From assembly GCA_007118555.1 (NCBI GenBank), contig SKRJ01000354.1:1-12718 (forward strand): DNA of 12,718 nt, given 5' to 3'. Below, one piece after another: positions 1 to 6,547 of the stretch (positions within the stretch are counted from its first letter, which is position 1; each line of letters starts with the position of its first letter). A program made the translations under genes and the position numbers. The notes beneath the pieces were generated by a model. The model saw nothing but the letters and a program-made list of their open reading frames with translations. It was not told the DNA's origin and made no database searches. This stretch comes from Anaerolineae bacterium (GTDB taxonomy: Bacteria; Chloroflexota; Anaerolineae; UBA1429).

Positions 1-1860
1 AATATCTATGCGCCCGAGCATTTCGAGCTGACGCCCTATCTGGACAATGCCCTCAAGGCCAAGGCCCTGTTTCAACTGGACCGTGATTACGTGACACAGG
101 ATGGCCAGGTGATCATCGTGGACGAGTTCACGGGGCGTCTAATGTACGGGCGGCGCTACTCTGAGGGGCTCCACCAGGCCATCGAGGCCAAAGAGAACGT
201 GCGTGTGCAGCGCGAGAGCCTCACCATGGCCACTATCACGTTCCAGAACTATTTCCGGATGTACCGGCGCCTGGCCGGCATGACCGGTACCGCCGAGACC
301 GAGGCGGAAGAGTTTGCCCAGATCTATAACCTCGAGGTCGTGGTGATCCCGACCCACGAGCCGCTGATCCGTGTGGACCATGCCGACACGGTGTACAAGA
401 CGGTGGATGTCAAGTTCGACAAGGTGGTCGAGGAGATCCGGGACTGTCACGAGCGAAAGCAACCGGTGTTGGTGGGAACGATGGCCATCGAGACGTCAGA
501 GGCCCTCTCGGAGATTCTCAGGCGCCGGGGCATCCCCCACGAGGTGCTGAACGCACGCTACCACGAGCGCGAGGCACAGATCATCGCCCAGGCCGGTTGG
601 CCCGGCGCCGTCACCATCGCCACCAACATGGCGGGTCGTGGTGTGGACATTCTGCTGGGCGGCAACCCCGAGGGAATGGCCCGCGAGGAGCTGCGTCGCC
701 AGGGCGTGGACCTGAGCACCGTCGAGCCCGAGGTCTGGGAGCAGGCCCTGGCCGATGCCAAGACCCGTTGCGCCGCCAACCGCGAGATCGTACTGGAGGC
801 GGGCGGCCTGCATGTGATCGGCACCGAGCGCTACGAGGCGCGGCGCATTGACAACCAGTTGCGCGGTCGCTCGGGACGCCTGGGCGATCCCGGCTCTACG
901 CGGTTCTTTGTCTCGCTGGAAGATGATCTCATGTTGCGGTTTGGCGGCCCGGCCGTGGCCCGCATCATGGAGCGCTTTGGCGTGGAAGAGGATCTCCCGC
1001 TGGAGCATGGCATGGTCAACAAGGCCATCGAGGGCGCGCAGGAGCGGGTCGAGGGCCACAACTTTGACATGCGCAAGCATCTGCTCGAGTTCGACGATGT
1101 GGTCAACCAGCAGCGGCAGGTGATCTATGACCAGCGGCGTCTGATCCTGACCGAGACCAATCTGCGCCCCATCGTGTGGGACATTCTGGAGGGTGAGCTA
1201 CGTGCCCTTATCGAGACCTATACCGCGGGCTATGAGGACGAATGGGATCTCTCGACGCTGCACGAGGCCGTGCACCCCATGATCCGCCTGCCCGAAAGCC
1301 ACTCTGTGGCCACGTGGAAGGGCATGGACGTGCCCGAGATCACCGATCAGGTGCTGGCCCTGGCGGAAAAGGCCTATGACCGCCGCGAGGAGGAGCTCGG
1401 GCCCAACACCATGCGCCAGTTGGAGCGCCTGTTGCTGCTGCGGGTGATCGACAACCGCTGGGTGCGGCACCTGACCGATCTGGACGAGCTGCGCAACGGC
1501 ATCGGTCTGCGCGCCATTGGCCAGCGCAATCCTCTCGTCGAGTACAAGCGCGAGGCGTTCCAGGCTTTCGAGGAGCTGATGGGCGAGATCCAGAACGATG
1601 TCGCCACCTTTATCTTGAACCTGGACGTGACCCGCATGGAGCCGGCCCGCCGACAGCGCCTCCAGTATTCGGGTGCCGCGGCTGCCGGCAGTTCGGCCCC
1701 CCAGACGCGCAAAGCGAACAACAAGGTGGGGCGCAACGATCCGTGCCCCTGTGGGAGTGGCAAAAAGTACAAGCAGTGCTGCCTGCGCAAGGGGCTCTCG
1801 CCCGAGGAGGCCGCGGCCCAGGCGCAGGAGGCCACGCCGGTGGTCGGCGGTCGACGCTAG
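1..1860 (+). CDS. secA: Preprotein translocase ATPase SecA, C-terminal part (5' end outside window)
   Basis: SecA is the cytosolic ATPase motor that pushes unfolded preproteins through the SecYEG channel. The frame is open from base 1, so 619 residues are visible and the N-terminal nucleotide-binding region with Walker A and B (roughly 300 residues) lies outside. Seen, in fragment numbering: the VDEFTGR segment about 40-46, the GMTGTAE motif at 93-99, helicase motif V ATNMAGRGVDI at 207-217, motif VI QLRGRSGRLGDPG at 286-298, then the helical scaffold and wing region. The C-terminus has a SEC-C zinc motif with C582, C584, C593 and C594 (CxC-x8-CC), preceded by VGRNDPCP, which in the family binds SecB and/or phospholipid or ribosomes. 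A 46-residue insert of the usual kind lies between GGNPEG and GGLHVIG. The GTG at 91 is internal, not the start, because SecA similarity continues upstream of it. The gene ends 21 bp from the convergent lipoprotein gene. Confidence 0.97.
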   Translation, partial: NIYAPEHFELTPYLDNALKAKALFQLDRDYVTQDGQVIIVDEFTGRLMYGRRYSEGLHQAIEAKENVRVQRESLTMATITFQNYFRMYRRLAGMTGTAETEAEEFAQIYNLEVVVIPTHEPLIRVDHADTVYKTVDVKFDKVVEEIRDCHERKQPVLVGTMAIETSEALSEILRRRGIPHEVLNARYHEREAQIIAQAGWPGAVTIATNMAGRGVDILLGGNPEGMAREELRRQGVDLSTVEPEVWEQALADAKTRCAANREIVLEAGGLHVIGTERYEARRIDNQLRGRSGRLGDPGSTRFFVSLEDDLMLRFGGPAVARIMERFGVEEDLPLEHGMVNKAIEGAQERVEGHNFDMRKHLLEFDDVVNQQRQVIYDQRRLILTETNLRPIVWDILEGELRALIETYTAGYEDEWDLSTLHEAVHPMIRLPESHSVATWKGMDVPEITDQVLALAEKAYDRREEELGPNTMRQLERLLLLRVIDNRWVRHLTDLDELRNGIGLRAIGQRNPLVEYKREAFQAFEELMGEIQNDVATFILNLDVTRMEPARRQRLQYSGAAAAGSSAPQTRKANNKVGRNDPCPCGSGKKYKQCCLRKGLSPEEAAAQAQEATPVVGGRR

Positions 1861-1881
1861 CGCGGGCCATTTCGTCGCACG

Positions 1882-2127
1882 CTACGGATAGGCCGCCGGC
1901 GTCCCCGTAGGCGTCGGGGTCAGGGCGGGCTCGGGATAGGCGGCTGTGGTCGGTTGGAGGATGGGATGTACCTCTGTGGGGCTTGGGGCCCGGGTGGGGG
2001 GCATGCCATCCTCGGCACGTATGATGATGCGCTCGGGGCCCGACGATCCTCCGGCGGGCCCGCAGGCCGCCATCGCCAGCATCAGACCGACGCATACAGC
2101 ACGTACGACCCTCTCACTCGCTCTCAT
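1882..2127 (-). CDS. Small Pro/Thr-rich lipoprotein, function unknown
   Basis: An 81-residue protein with a bacterial lipoprotein signal: basic n-region (R2, R6, R9), hydrophobic stretch about 10-20, and lipobox-like MAAC with the acylated cysteine expected at C22. The -3 position is Met, which is less common than Leu. The mature part is about 60 residues and rich in Pro, Thr and Ala, including TPTPTGTP near the end, a low-complexity spacer typical of lipoproteins in Chloroflexota. No enzymatic motif is seen. Its ATG overlaps the end of the upstream ThiF-like gene by 14 nt, so translation is probably coupled and it is the last gene of the minus-strand cluster. A spurious reading is possible because it is short, but the signal sequence and the fitting start overlap support it. 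Role unknown; probably a tethered envelope protein. Confidence 0.68.
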   Translation of the reverse strand: MRASERVVRAVCVGLMLAMAACGPAGGSSGPERIIIRAEDGMPPTRAPSPTEVHPILQPTTAAYPEPALTPTPTGTPAAYP

Positions 2128-2995
2128 CCGTCTCCTGTTCCAGCTCGATCACGGTAACATCGCCGGCCTGGGCGTCCAGCAGCATCAGGCGGTTGCGCAG
2201 CAGGCCTCTGTGGGCGCCCGTGATCAGCTTGACCACCTGCTGCACCTGCCAAGAGGCGATCATCATGGGCGTGGCCGAGGGATTGCCCTGCTCTGCCTCG
2301 ACGCCCTGTTCGGGGTAAGGTCCGGGCCCGTACACGGTCTCCAGATCGGCGTCGCCCGGCAGGATGGTGAGCACCTGGCCGGTGTATCCGGCGATGGCGC
2401 CATGTACCAGGGGCACATTCAGTTCTCTTGCGGCGCGCTGGACCACAAAGCGGGCCGGCAGGCTGTCCAGGGCATCGACGATCACGTCAGCGCCCCGAAG
2501 CACGTCGACCGCGTTCCCTTCGGTGATCCAGAGTTCTTGCGCCGTCACGTCCACTGCGCTGTTGATCGCGCGCACGCGCTCGGCAAGGACGGCGGCCTTG
2601 GGGCGGTCCAGCGTGGCCTCGCTGCTGCCGAGCTGGCGATTGAGGTTGTTCTCCACAAAGCAGTCCCCGTCGATGATCTGCAGATGGCCCACGCCCATGC
2701 GTGCCAGGGCCTCGACGATCCATCCCCCCAAGCCGCCGGCTCCCACGACGGCCACCTTGGCCTGTAGCAGGGCCTTTTGCCCGGCGCAGCCCACGGTGCC
2801 CTGATTGCGCAGATAGCGCTCTGGCATGATCTCTTGCTCGAGGGCGGCCAGTTCCACGTCTCGTGGGTTCATGTCGTGCTCGCGTGCCAGCTCACGCACG
2901 GCAGCCCCGCTCAGCGGCTCGGCATCGTCGCCGTCCTGCGCAGCAAAGCGCGCCAGGGCCTCGGTCAGGAGCTCAGGGGCCTGTGTGGGGTTCAT
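2114..2995 (-). CDS. ThiF/MoeB/HesA-family adenylyltransferase (E1-like), cysteine-poor form
   Basis: A 293-residue E1-like enzyme. Proteins of this fold adenylate the C-terminus of small ubiquitin-like sulfur carriers (ThiS, MoaD) or act on tRNA (TcdA). Seen: an N-terminal helical extension of about 60 residues ending in a PERYLRN segment, the nucleotide-binding loop GAGGLGG at 85-91, the acidic DGD at 109-111, the Arg-finger motif NNLNRQ at 116-121, K133, DALD at 174-177, and VPLVHGAIAG at 194-203. Unusual: only two cysteines exist (C70 and C112). Both the two CxxC zinc knuckles and the catalytic Cys loop of MoeB/ThiF are absent; residues 222-245 carry none. This recalls HesA/MoeB/ThiF homologues from other phyla with the same lack of zinc cysteines (recollection, not searched). 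Start ATG has AGGAG 7-8 nt upstream and overlaps mutM by 23 nt. No ThiS/MoaD partner is in view, so the substrate is unknown. Confidence 0.9.
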   Translation of the reverse strand: MNPTQAPELLTEALARFAAQDGDDAEPLSGAAVRELAREHDMNPRDVELAALEQEIMPERYLRNQGTVGCAGQKALLQAKVAVVGAGGLGGWIVEALARMGVGHLQIIDGDCFVENNLNRQLGSSEATLDRPKAAVLAERVRAINSAVDVTAQELWITEGNAVDVLRGADVIVDALDSLPARFVVQRAARELNVPLVHGAIAGYTGQVLTILPGDADLETVYGPGPYPEQGVEAEQGNPSATPMMIASWQVQQVVKLITGAHRGLLRNRLMLLDAQAGDVTVIELEQETDESE

Positions 2996-3839
2996 CGGTC
3001 GTCTCCTCTTGTGCTGGGGGTGGCGGTTGGCAGGCGGGGCAGTAGTGGGTGCCCCGCTGGGCCACCACGGTGCGCTCGATGAGCGTGCCGCAGCGCAGGC
3101 AGGGAGCTTGGGCGCGGCCGTACACCGCCAGCGCGAACTGGTGTTGCCCCGATTCGTCGCAGGGCCCGCGATAGTCGCGCAGGGTCGTGCCCCCGTGCGC
3201 GATGGCCGCCTTCAGGATGCCGCGCAGGCTCCCATGGAGGGTCACGATCTGCTCGTCCGTCAGCGTATCCGACCGGGTGAGGGGATGGATCGCTGCAGCC
3301 CAGAGGGCCTCGTCCACATAGATGTTCCCGAGCCCCGCCAGCACCCGCTGGTCGAGCAGCAACGGCTTGATCTGGCGGCGGCGGCTCTGCAACAGATCGG
3401 CCAACCGCTCTGGCGTCAGCTCGGGCGAGAGGGGCTCGACGCCCAGGCCGCCCACGACATCCTGTGGGTCGTAGGTCAGGTAGGCACGACCGAACTTGCG
3501 TATGTCGTGCAGATAGAGGCGGGCATCATCGTCCAGCTCCAGGAGCAGATGCACATGCCGGTGCTCCTCCCAGTCGGGTTGGGGCGCCGGGCAATAGTAG
3601 ACGCGTCCCGTCATGCGCAGATGAATGATCAGCCAATAGGGCGGCAGCTCCAGGAGCAGGAACTTGCCTCGACGCCCGACGGAACGGAACGTCAGGCCGG
3701 TGATGGTGGTGCGAAAACTGTCAGGATCGTGGGTGGCCAGGGTGCGTTCCCAGCGCACCGTTGCGTCACGCACGGTATGGCCGGGCAGCCGGGCATCGAG
3801 GCTGCGGGCGATGTATTCGACCTCGGGCAGCTCGGGCAT
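2973..3839 (-). CDS. mutM: Formamidopyrimidine-DNA glycosylase (8-oxoguanine glycosylase/AP lyase)
   Basis: MutM/Fpg starts base excision repair of oxidised purines such as 8-oxoguanine opposite C, with glycosylase and beta/delta-lyase activity. The 288-residue protein has all landmarks: N-terminal PELPEVE (Pro after the start Met is the Schiff-base nucleophile, followed by the catalytic Glu), K59 in GRRGKF, M75 plus R114 and F116 as the likely helix-filling triad, the helix-two-turn-helix with LAGLGNIYVDEALW (N172), and a C-terminal zinc finger with C247, C250, C267 and C270 and R263 in the hairpin. Family length is about 270; here about 18 extra residues rich in Pro, Glu and Thr follow the zinc finger, and their codons overlap the thiF-like start. 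Its ATG overlaps the stop of the upstream peptidase gene (TGATG) with no clear Shine-Dalgarno, implying translational coupling. Confidence 0.97.
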   Translation of the reverse strand: MPELPEVEYIARSLDARLPGHTVRDATVRWERTLATHDPDSFRTTITGLTFRSVGRRGKFLLLELPPYWLIIHLRMTGRVYYCPAPQPDWEEHRHVHLLLELDDDARLYLHDIRKFGRAYLTYDPQDVVGGLGVEPLSPELTPERLADLLQSRRRQIKPLLLDQRVLAGLGNIYVDEALWAAAIHPLTRSDTLTDEQIVTLHGSLRGILKAAIAHGGTTLRDYRGPCDESGQHQFALAVYGRAQAPCLRCGTLIERTVVAQRGTHYCPACQPPPPAQEETTDEPHTGP

Positions 3840-5128
3840 CAGAGGGGAACTCGAGCGCCAGGTAGCGCCAAAAGCCGCGCCGCCAGGACCGGGTAGGGCG
3901 CCCAGGTGGCAGGGAGCCGCTTCTCGGGCTCGGGAGCCGGACGCTCCTCAAGCGGACTCTCAGGCAGTGTCCGTGGCTCGAGCCCCAAGCTGGCCCGCCA
4001 GCGCGCATCCAGCTCGTCCAGCCCAAACCCGTACACGCGTCGCAGAGCGGTGTCCTGATGCGTCCCCTCGCGAAAGACCTGCAGCAGCTCCTGCATCTTG
4101 TCCCGTCCGTAGGTCTCGAGCATGTATACCACCACCGAGTAGCTGGCGCCATAGAACAGGTCCACCTCATCGGCCCGCCCGCTATAGCTGGTCATGGAGC
4201 GGACCGACAAGAGAGCATCGTCACGAACAGCCCGCTCCAGAGCCAACAGGTTGCCCTGCGGTAGCTCTCCCTCGGCGTACATGGCCAGTCCCTCGTCCAG
4301 CCAGCGAGGCAGGCCTGCATAGGGGTTGTCGGTGGCCAGCCCCACCACCACATGACTCAACTCGTGGGCCAGCGTGCGATCGACCTTGGCGTGAGATCCG
4401 AGCAGCAACATGGTATCTCGTGACACAACGACGCCCAGGGTGGTGACACGGGCATCAAAGGCATCGCTGCGTGTGGAGAGGGCGGGTTGCATGTCGCGCG
4501 CGTTGGCATAGACATAAATCTGGACGCGCTGCTCGGTCGTCACGCCGATCTCGTCCTCGAGGCGGCCCAGGGCCGCGATGGCGACCTGCAACAGGGTCTC
4601 GGCTTGTCTGGGGTTGCGCCCGTACCAGTGCAGATCGATGCGGCCCTCGGACAGCGTCTGCCAGTCACGGGCGTCATCGGTGTACGCAAAGCTACGGATG
4701 GGCGTGTCGATGATCTCGCCCGAGGCCAGCGTCAGGCGCCACCAGTAGCGCAGGCGGGTGCCCGGCGCAAACTGCCCGGGCTCCAAACGTTCGCGATGCT
4801 CGATGGACACCTGTCTGTCGACATCAAAGGCGGGATAGATGCGTCGCACCAGGGGCGTATCCTCGATGCCGTAAAAGAGAATCACTTCTTCGATCGATGC
4901 CTCCGCCTGGGCGTCGAGCCAAAAGGTGAGCTCTTCCGAGAACCGATAGCTGGCGCGGCTCTCCTGATACACGAGAGCCGCATCGGCCTGGGCCGTTGCT
5001 CCGCCCGCGACCAGCACGAGCAAGAGCGCCAGCACCGCACAAACGATTGTGCGAACGAGTCGTGAGATAGAGACCGCTCCCGTGCGCGCTCTAGGGCTCG
5101 TGCTGGGCCAGATCGTCGACCGATACAT
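3839..5128 (-). CDS. Secreted peptidase_MA-like zinc metallopeptidase
   Basis: A gluzincin-type putative metallopeptidase, presumably exported and acting outside the membrane. Numbered from the ATG at 5128 (429 aa): basic n-region, hydrophobic signal sequence about 27-44 followed by a TAQADA-like cleavage region, an N-terminal beta-rich region (about 50-150), then HELSH at 255-259 inside LAHELSHVVVG and the third-ligand glutamate E279 in RWLDEGLAMY, the layout of peptidase MA family domains. The C-terminal about 45 residues are Pro/Glu-rich. Substrate unknown. The start is uncertain: the longest frame begins at 5206 but overlaps the well-supported upstream zinc protein by over 100 nt; ATG 5128 has a GAAGAAGGGA tract 12 nt upstream and overlaps that gene by 38 nt; GTG 5035 would cut into the signal sequence and lacks a ribosome site. 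The stop overlaps the mutM start by one base. Confidence 0.85.
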   Translation of the reverse strand: MYRSTIWPSTSPRARTGAVSISRLVRTIVCAVLALLLVLVAGGATAQADAALVYQESRASYRFSEELTFWLDAQAEASIEEVILFYGIEDTPLVRRIYPAFDVDRQVSIEHRERLEPGQFAPGTRLRYWWRLTLASGEIIDTPIRSFAYTDDARDWQTLSEGRIDLHWYGRNPRQAETLLQVAIAALGRLEDEIGVTTEQRVQIYVYANARDMQPALSTRSDAFDARVTTLGVVVSRDTMLLLGSHAKVDRTLAHELSHVVVGLATDNPYAGLPRWLDEGLAMYAEGELPQGNLLALERAVRDDALLSVRSMTSYSGRADEVDLFYGASYSVVVYMLETYGRDKMQELLQVFREGTHQDTALRRVYGFGLDELDARWRASLGLEPRTLPESPLEERPAPEPEKRLPATWAPYPVLAARLLALPGARVPL

Positions 5129-5297
5129 CAATGTGCTTGGTCCCTTCTTCCACGAGCATGATGGGGATGCCATCCTTGATCGGGTACTTGCGGCGGCACT
5201 CGTCATTCTGACACACGAGCCAACGGTCGTGCATCAGGGTGACCTTGGTCCGGCAAGCGGGGCACACCAGAATGGCCAATAGCTCCTCGTGAAGCAT
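5091..5297 (-). CDS. Trm112-family (UPF0434/YcaR-like) small zinc-binding protein
   Basis: A 68-residue protein with the Trm112 fold signature: LLAILVCPAC at 6-15, then C29 and C34 in VCQNDECRRKYPIKDGIP, giving four likely zinc ligands (C12, C15, C29, C34), and the conserved YPI-DGIPIML segment at 38-48. In eukaryotes and archaea Trm112 activates methyltransferases; stand-alone bacterial homologues such as YcaR are of uncertain role. The start is the ATG at 5297, which has AAGGAG followed by a 7-nt spacer; the frame stays open further upstream (to 5408) but that part lies in the promoter/leader region. It is the first gene of the minus-strand cluster, about 95 nt downstream of the predicted transcription start. 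The family is clear; a function with the downstream peptidase, mutM and thiF-like genes is not known. Confidence 0.9.
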   Translation of the reverse strand: MLHEELLAILVCPACRTKVTLMHDRWLVCQNDECRRKYPIKDGIPIMLVEEGTKHIDVSVDDLAQHEP

Positions 5298-5398
5298 CGC
5301 AACTCTCCTTACAACAAGCGTCCGATCTCGATCCGCCACAAGCGAACCGCGCTGTGTGACGCCCGGCATGCGGTCACCAATACAACACCATCTAGCGG

Positions 5399-5427
5399 AG
5401 TATAGCATAGAGAAAGGCGCTTCTCAA
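5399..5427 (-). promoter_or_regulatory. Sigma70-type promoter for the Trm112-peptidase-mutM-thiF-lipoprotein cluster
   Basis: Read on the minus strand: -35 box TTGAGA (5427-5422), a 17-bp spacer, and -10 box TATACT (5404-5399) with an extended-10 TGC just before it. Five of six bases match each consensus. Predicted transcription start is near 5392, about 95 nt before the first start codon. Confidence 0.72.
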
Positions 5428-5435
5428 CTCGAGTT
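5426..5435. promoter_or_regulatory. Perfect 10-bp palindrome between divergent promoters (possible operator)
   Basis: AACTCGAGTT is a perfect inverted repeat lying in the gap between the two -35 boxes and touching the minus-strand -35. A dimeric regulator bound here could affect both promoters, but a 10-bp palindrome can also occur by chance and no cognate regulator is known. Confidence 0.35.
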
Positions 5436-5437
5436 AT

Positions 5438-5466
5438 TTGCCGCAATCCACCAGTCATGATATACT
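5438..5466 (+). promoter_or_regulatory. Sigma70-type promoter for rpsB and downstream genes
   Basis: -35 box TTGCCG (5438-5443), 17-bp spacer, -10 box TATACT (5461-5466), preceded by TGA at 5458-5460, which gives an extended-10 TGn motif. Predicted transcription start is near 5473, which leaves a leader of about 115 nt before rpsB. Confidence 0.75.
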
Positions 5467-5472
5467 CGCTCG

Positions 5473-5587
5473 TTGGAAAGCCCGAACAGGGGCTCTCCAC
5501 CAATCAAGCACGCCCCGAGCAGGGCCTCGTGCCGGCCGGAGGGCCGGTGTATGCCACAAGGGGCGGGTGTTTCAACGAGGAGGTATC
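5473..5587 (+). promoter_or_regulatory. Structured 5' leader of rpsB (candidate cis-regulatory RNA)
   Basis: Three successive stem-loops can be drawn by eye. One is AGCCC/GGGCT (5479-5483 with 5490-5494). The second is GCACG/CGTGC (5508-5512 with 5528-5532), with CCC/GGG inside it. The third is CCGGCC/GGCCGG (5532-5537 with 5542-5547, loop GGAG). Alternatively CCTCGT at 5525-5530 is fully complementary to ACGAGG at 5575-5580, which overlaps the Shine-Dalgarno. In Escherichia coli rpsB is autoregulated by S2 through its leader; whether this unrelated-looking leader works likewise is inference. Confidence 0.45.
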
Positions 5588-6457
5588 GTGCCAGTAGTGA
5601 CCATGAAGCAGTTGCTGGAGGCGGGTGTCCACTTTGGGCATCGCAGCCGTCGCTGGAATCCCAAGATGCGCAACTATATCTTTACCGAGCGCAACGGGAT
5701 CCATATCATCGATCTGCAACAGACCATTCAGTTGATCGAGAACGCCTACGAGTTTATCCGCGATACGGCGGCCGAGGGCGGCACGGTCATCTTTGTGGGC
5801 ACCAAGCGCCAGGCGCAAGAGAGCATACGCGAGCAGGCGCAGCGTTGTGGTATGCCCTTTGTGACCCAGCGTTGGCTCGGCGGCACCCTGACCAACTTTC
5901 GCACCATCCGCTCGCGCATCGAGTACATGCTCGAGCTGGAGCAGCAGCAGGAGCGCGGGGCTTGGGATATCCTGCCCAAGAAGGAAGCGACGCTTCTGGA
6001 GCGCGATCTGGCCAAGCTGGAGCGGCGGCTGGGCGGGCTCCGCAATCTGAATCAGGTGCCCGATGCGCTGTTCATCGCCGACGTGATGACCGAGGATATC
6101 GCTGTGCGCGAGGCCAACCGCCTGGAGATCCCCGTGGTCGCGATGGTGGACACTAACTGCGATCCGGAACCCATTGACTTTTTGATCCCCTCTAACGACG
6201 ACGCGATTCGCGCCATCGCGCTGATCACGTCGATCATGGCAGACGCCGTGATCGAGGGGCAGCAGATGCGCGGCGTGCAGATGGCCGACGAAGGCCAAGA
6301 GTACGAAGAGCGTGTCTATGAGGGCGAAGAATACGCGGGCGAGGTCTATCCCCAGCGTTCCTTTGCGCCGGACGAGGGCGAGGAGCCGGCCGGTGATGAA
6401 GAGGATATCATCATCATCGACGAAGAAGAGGAAGAGTACGAGGACGTCGAGTCCTAG
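5588..6457 (+). CDS. rpsB: 30S ribosomal protein S2 with acidic C-terminal tail
   Basis: S2 (uS2) is a small-subunit protein at the head-body junction and binds S1 in many bacteria. The 289-residue product starts [18 protein letters not shown] with the family motif HFGH..RRWNPKM, then [21 protein letters not shown] and PDALF-AD, followed by the VDTNCDP and [12 protein letters not shown] segments. The start is GTG at 5588 with AGGAGGT at 5578-5584; the frame stays open further upstream (to 5438), but that part is leader. Residues after about 235 form a very acidic tail with a tandem 10-residue repeat ([10 protein letters not shown] then [10 protein letters not shown], 6293-6352) and a terminal Asp/Glu/Ile run, extending beyond the usual S2 core. 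It is the first gene of the translation/envelope cluster; a hairpin follows before tsf. Confidence 0.98.
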   Translation: MPVVTMKQLLEAGVHFGHRSRRWNPKMRNYIFTERNGIHIIDLQQTIQLIENAYEFIRDTAAEGGTVIFVGTKRQAQESIREQAQRCGMPFVTQRWLGGTLTNFRTIRSRIEYMLELEQQQERGAWDILPKKEATLLERDLAKLERRLGGLRNLNQVPDALFIADVMTEDIAVREANRLEIPVVAMVDTNCDPEPIDFLIPSNDDAIRAIALITSIMADAVIEGQQMRGVQMADEGQEYEERVYEGEEYAGEVYPQRSFAPDEGEEPAGDEEDIIIIDEEEEEYEDVES

Positions 6458-6481
6458 CACTCCTCGTCGCTGACGTTATAC

Positions 6482-6507
6482 AAGCCGGGGCCCTGTTCCC
6501 GGCTTTT
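6482..6507 (+). terminator. Hairpin between rpsB and tsf (partial terminator/attenuator)
   Basis: AAGCCGGG at 6482-6489 pairs perfectly with CCCGGCTT at 6498-6505 (8 bp, 8-nt loop), followed by only two further T residues and then CCC. The short U-tract suggests partial read-through, which would lower tsf relative to rpsB expression while keeping the downstream genes transcribed. Confidence 0.55.
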
Positions 6508-6547
6508 CCCTGACAGTTTCGCTTATAGCACGAGAGGATAACGAACT

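Larger units (their letters stand above)
5298..5587. other. Divergent intergenic control region
   Basis: This 290-bp non-coding stretch separates the minus-strand Trm112-led cluster from rpsB. It contains two outward-facing sigma70-like promoters, a palindrome between them, a roughly 95-nt leader on the minus side with one possible hairpin (arms at 5356-5360 and 5373-5377, GTGAC/GTCAC on the transcript, extended by two more pairs after a bulge), and a roughly 115-nt structured rpsB leader on the plus side. Open frames that run through it lack ribosome sites and are judged non-coding. Confidence 0.8.

Noticed and set aside
1855..1862. CGCTAGCG palindrome at the secA stop codon
   Set aside because: Without a loop it cannot form a useful hairpin, and 8-bp palindromes are common by chance.
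1903..1919. CCCCG/CGGGG stem near the secA-lipoprotein convergence, considered as a bidirectional terminator
   Set aside because: Only 5 bp, no T-run on either strand, and it lies within the lipoprotein coding region's Pro/Thr codons.
1946..2767. Long plus-strand open frame (273 codons) opposite the ThiF-like gene
   Set aside because: It lies antisense to a clearly recognisable protein, has no ribosome site and shows no known motif; GC-rich DNA readily gives such shadows.
2826..3896. Long plus-strand open frame (356 codons) across mutM
   Set aside because: The opposite strand encodes an unmistakable MutM with all catalytic residues, so this is an antisense shadow.
5504..6460. Minus-strand open frame opposite rpsB
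   Set aside because: Low-complexity hydrophobic and charged runs mirror the acidic S2 tail, and S2 on the plus strand is certain.
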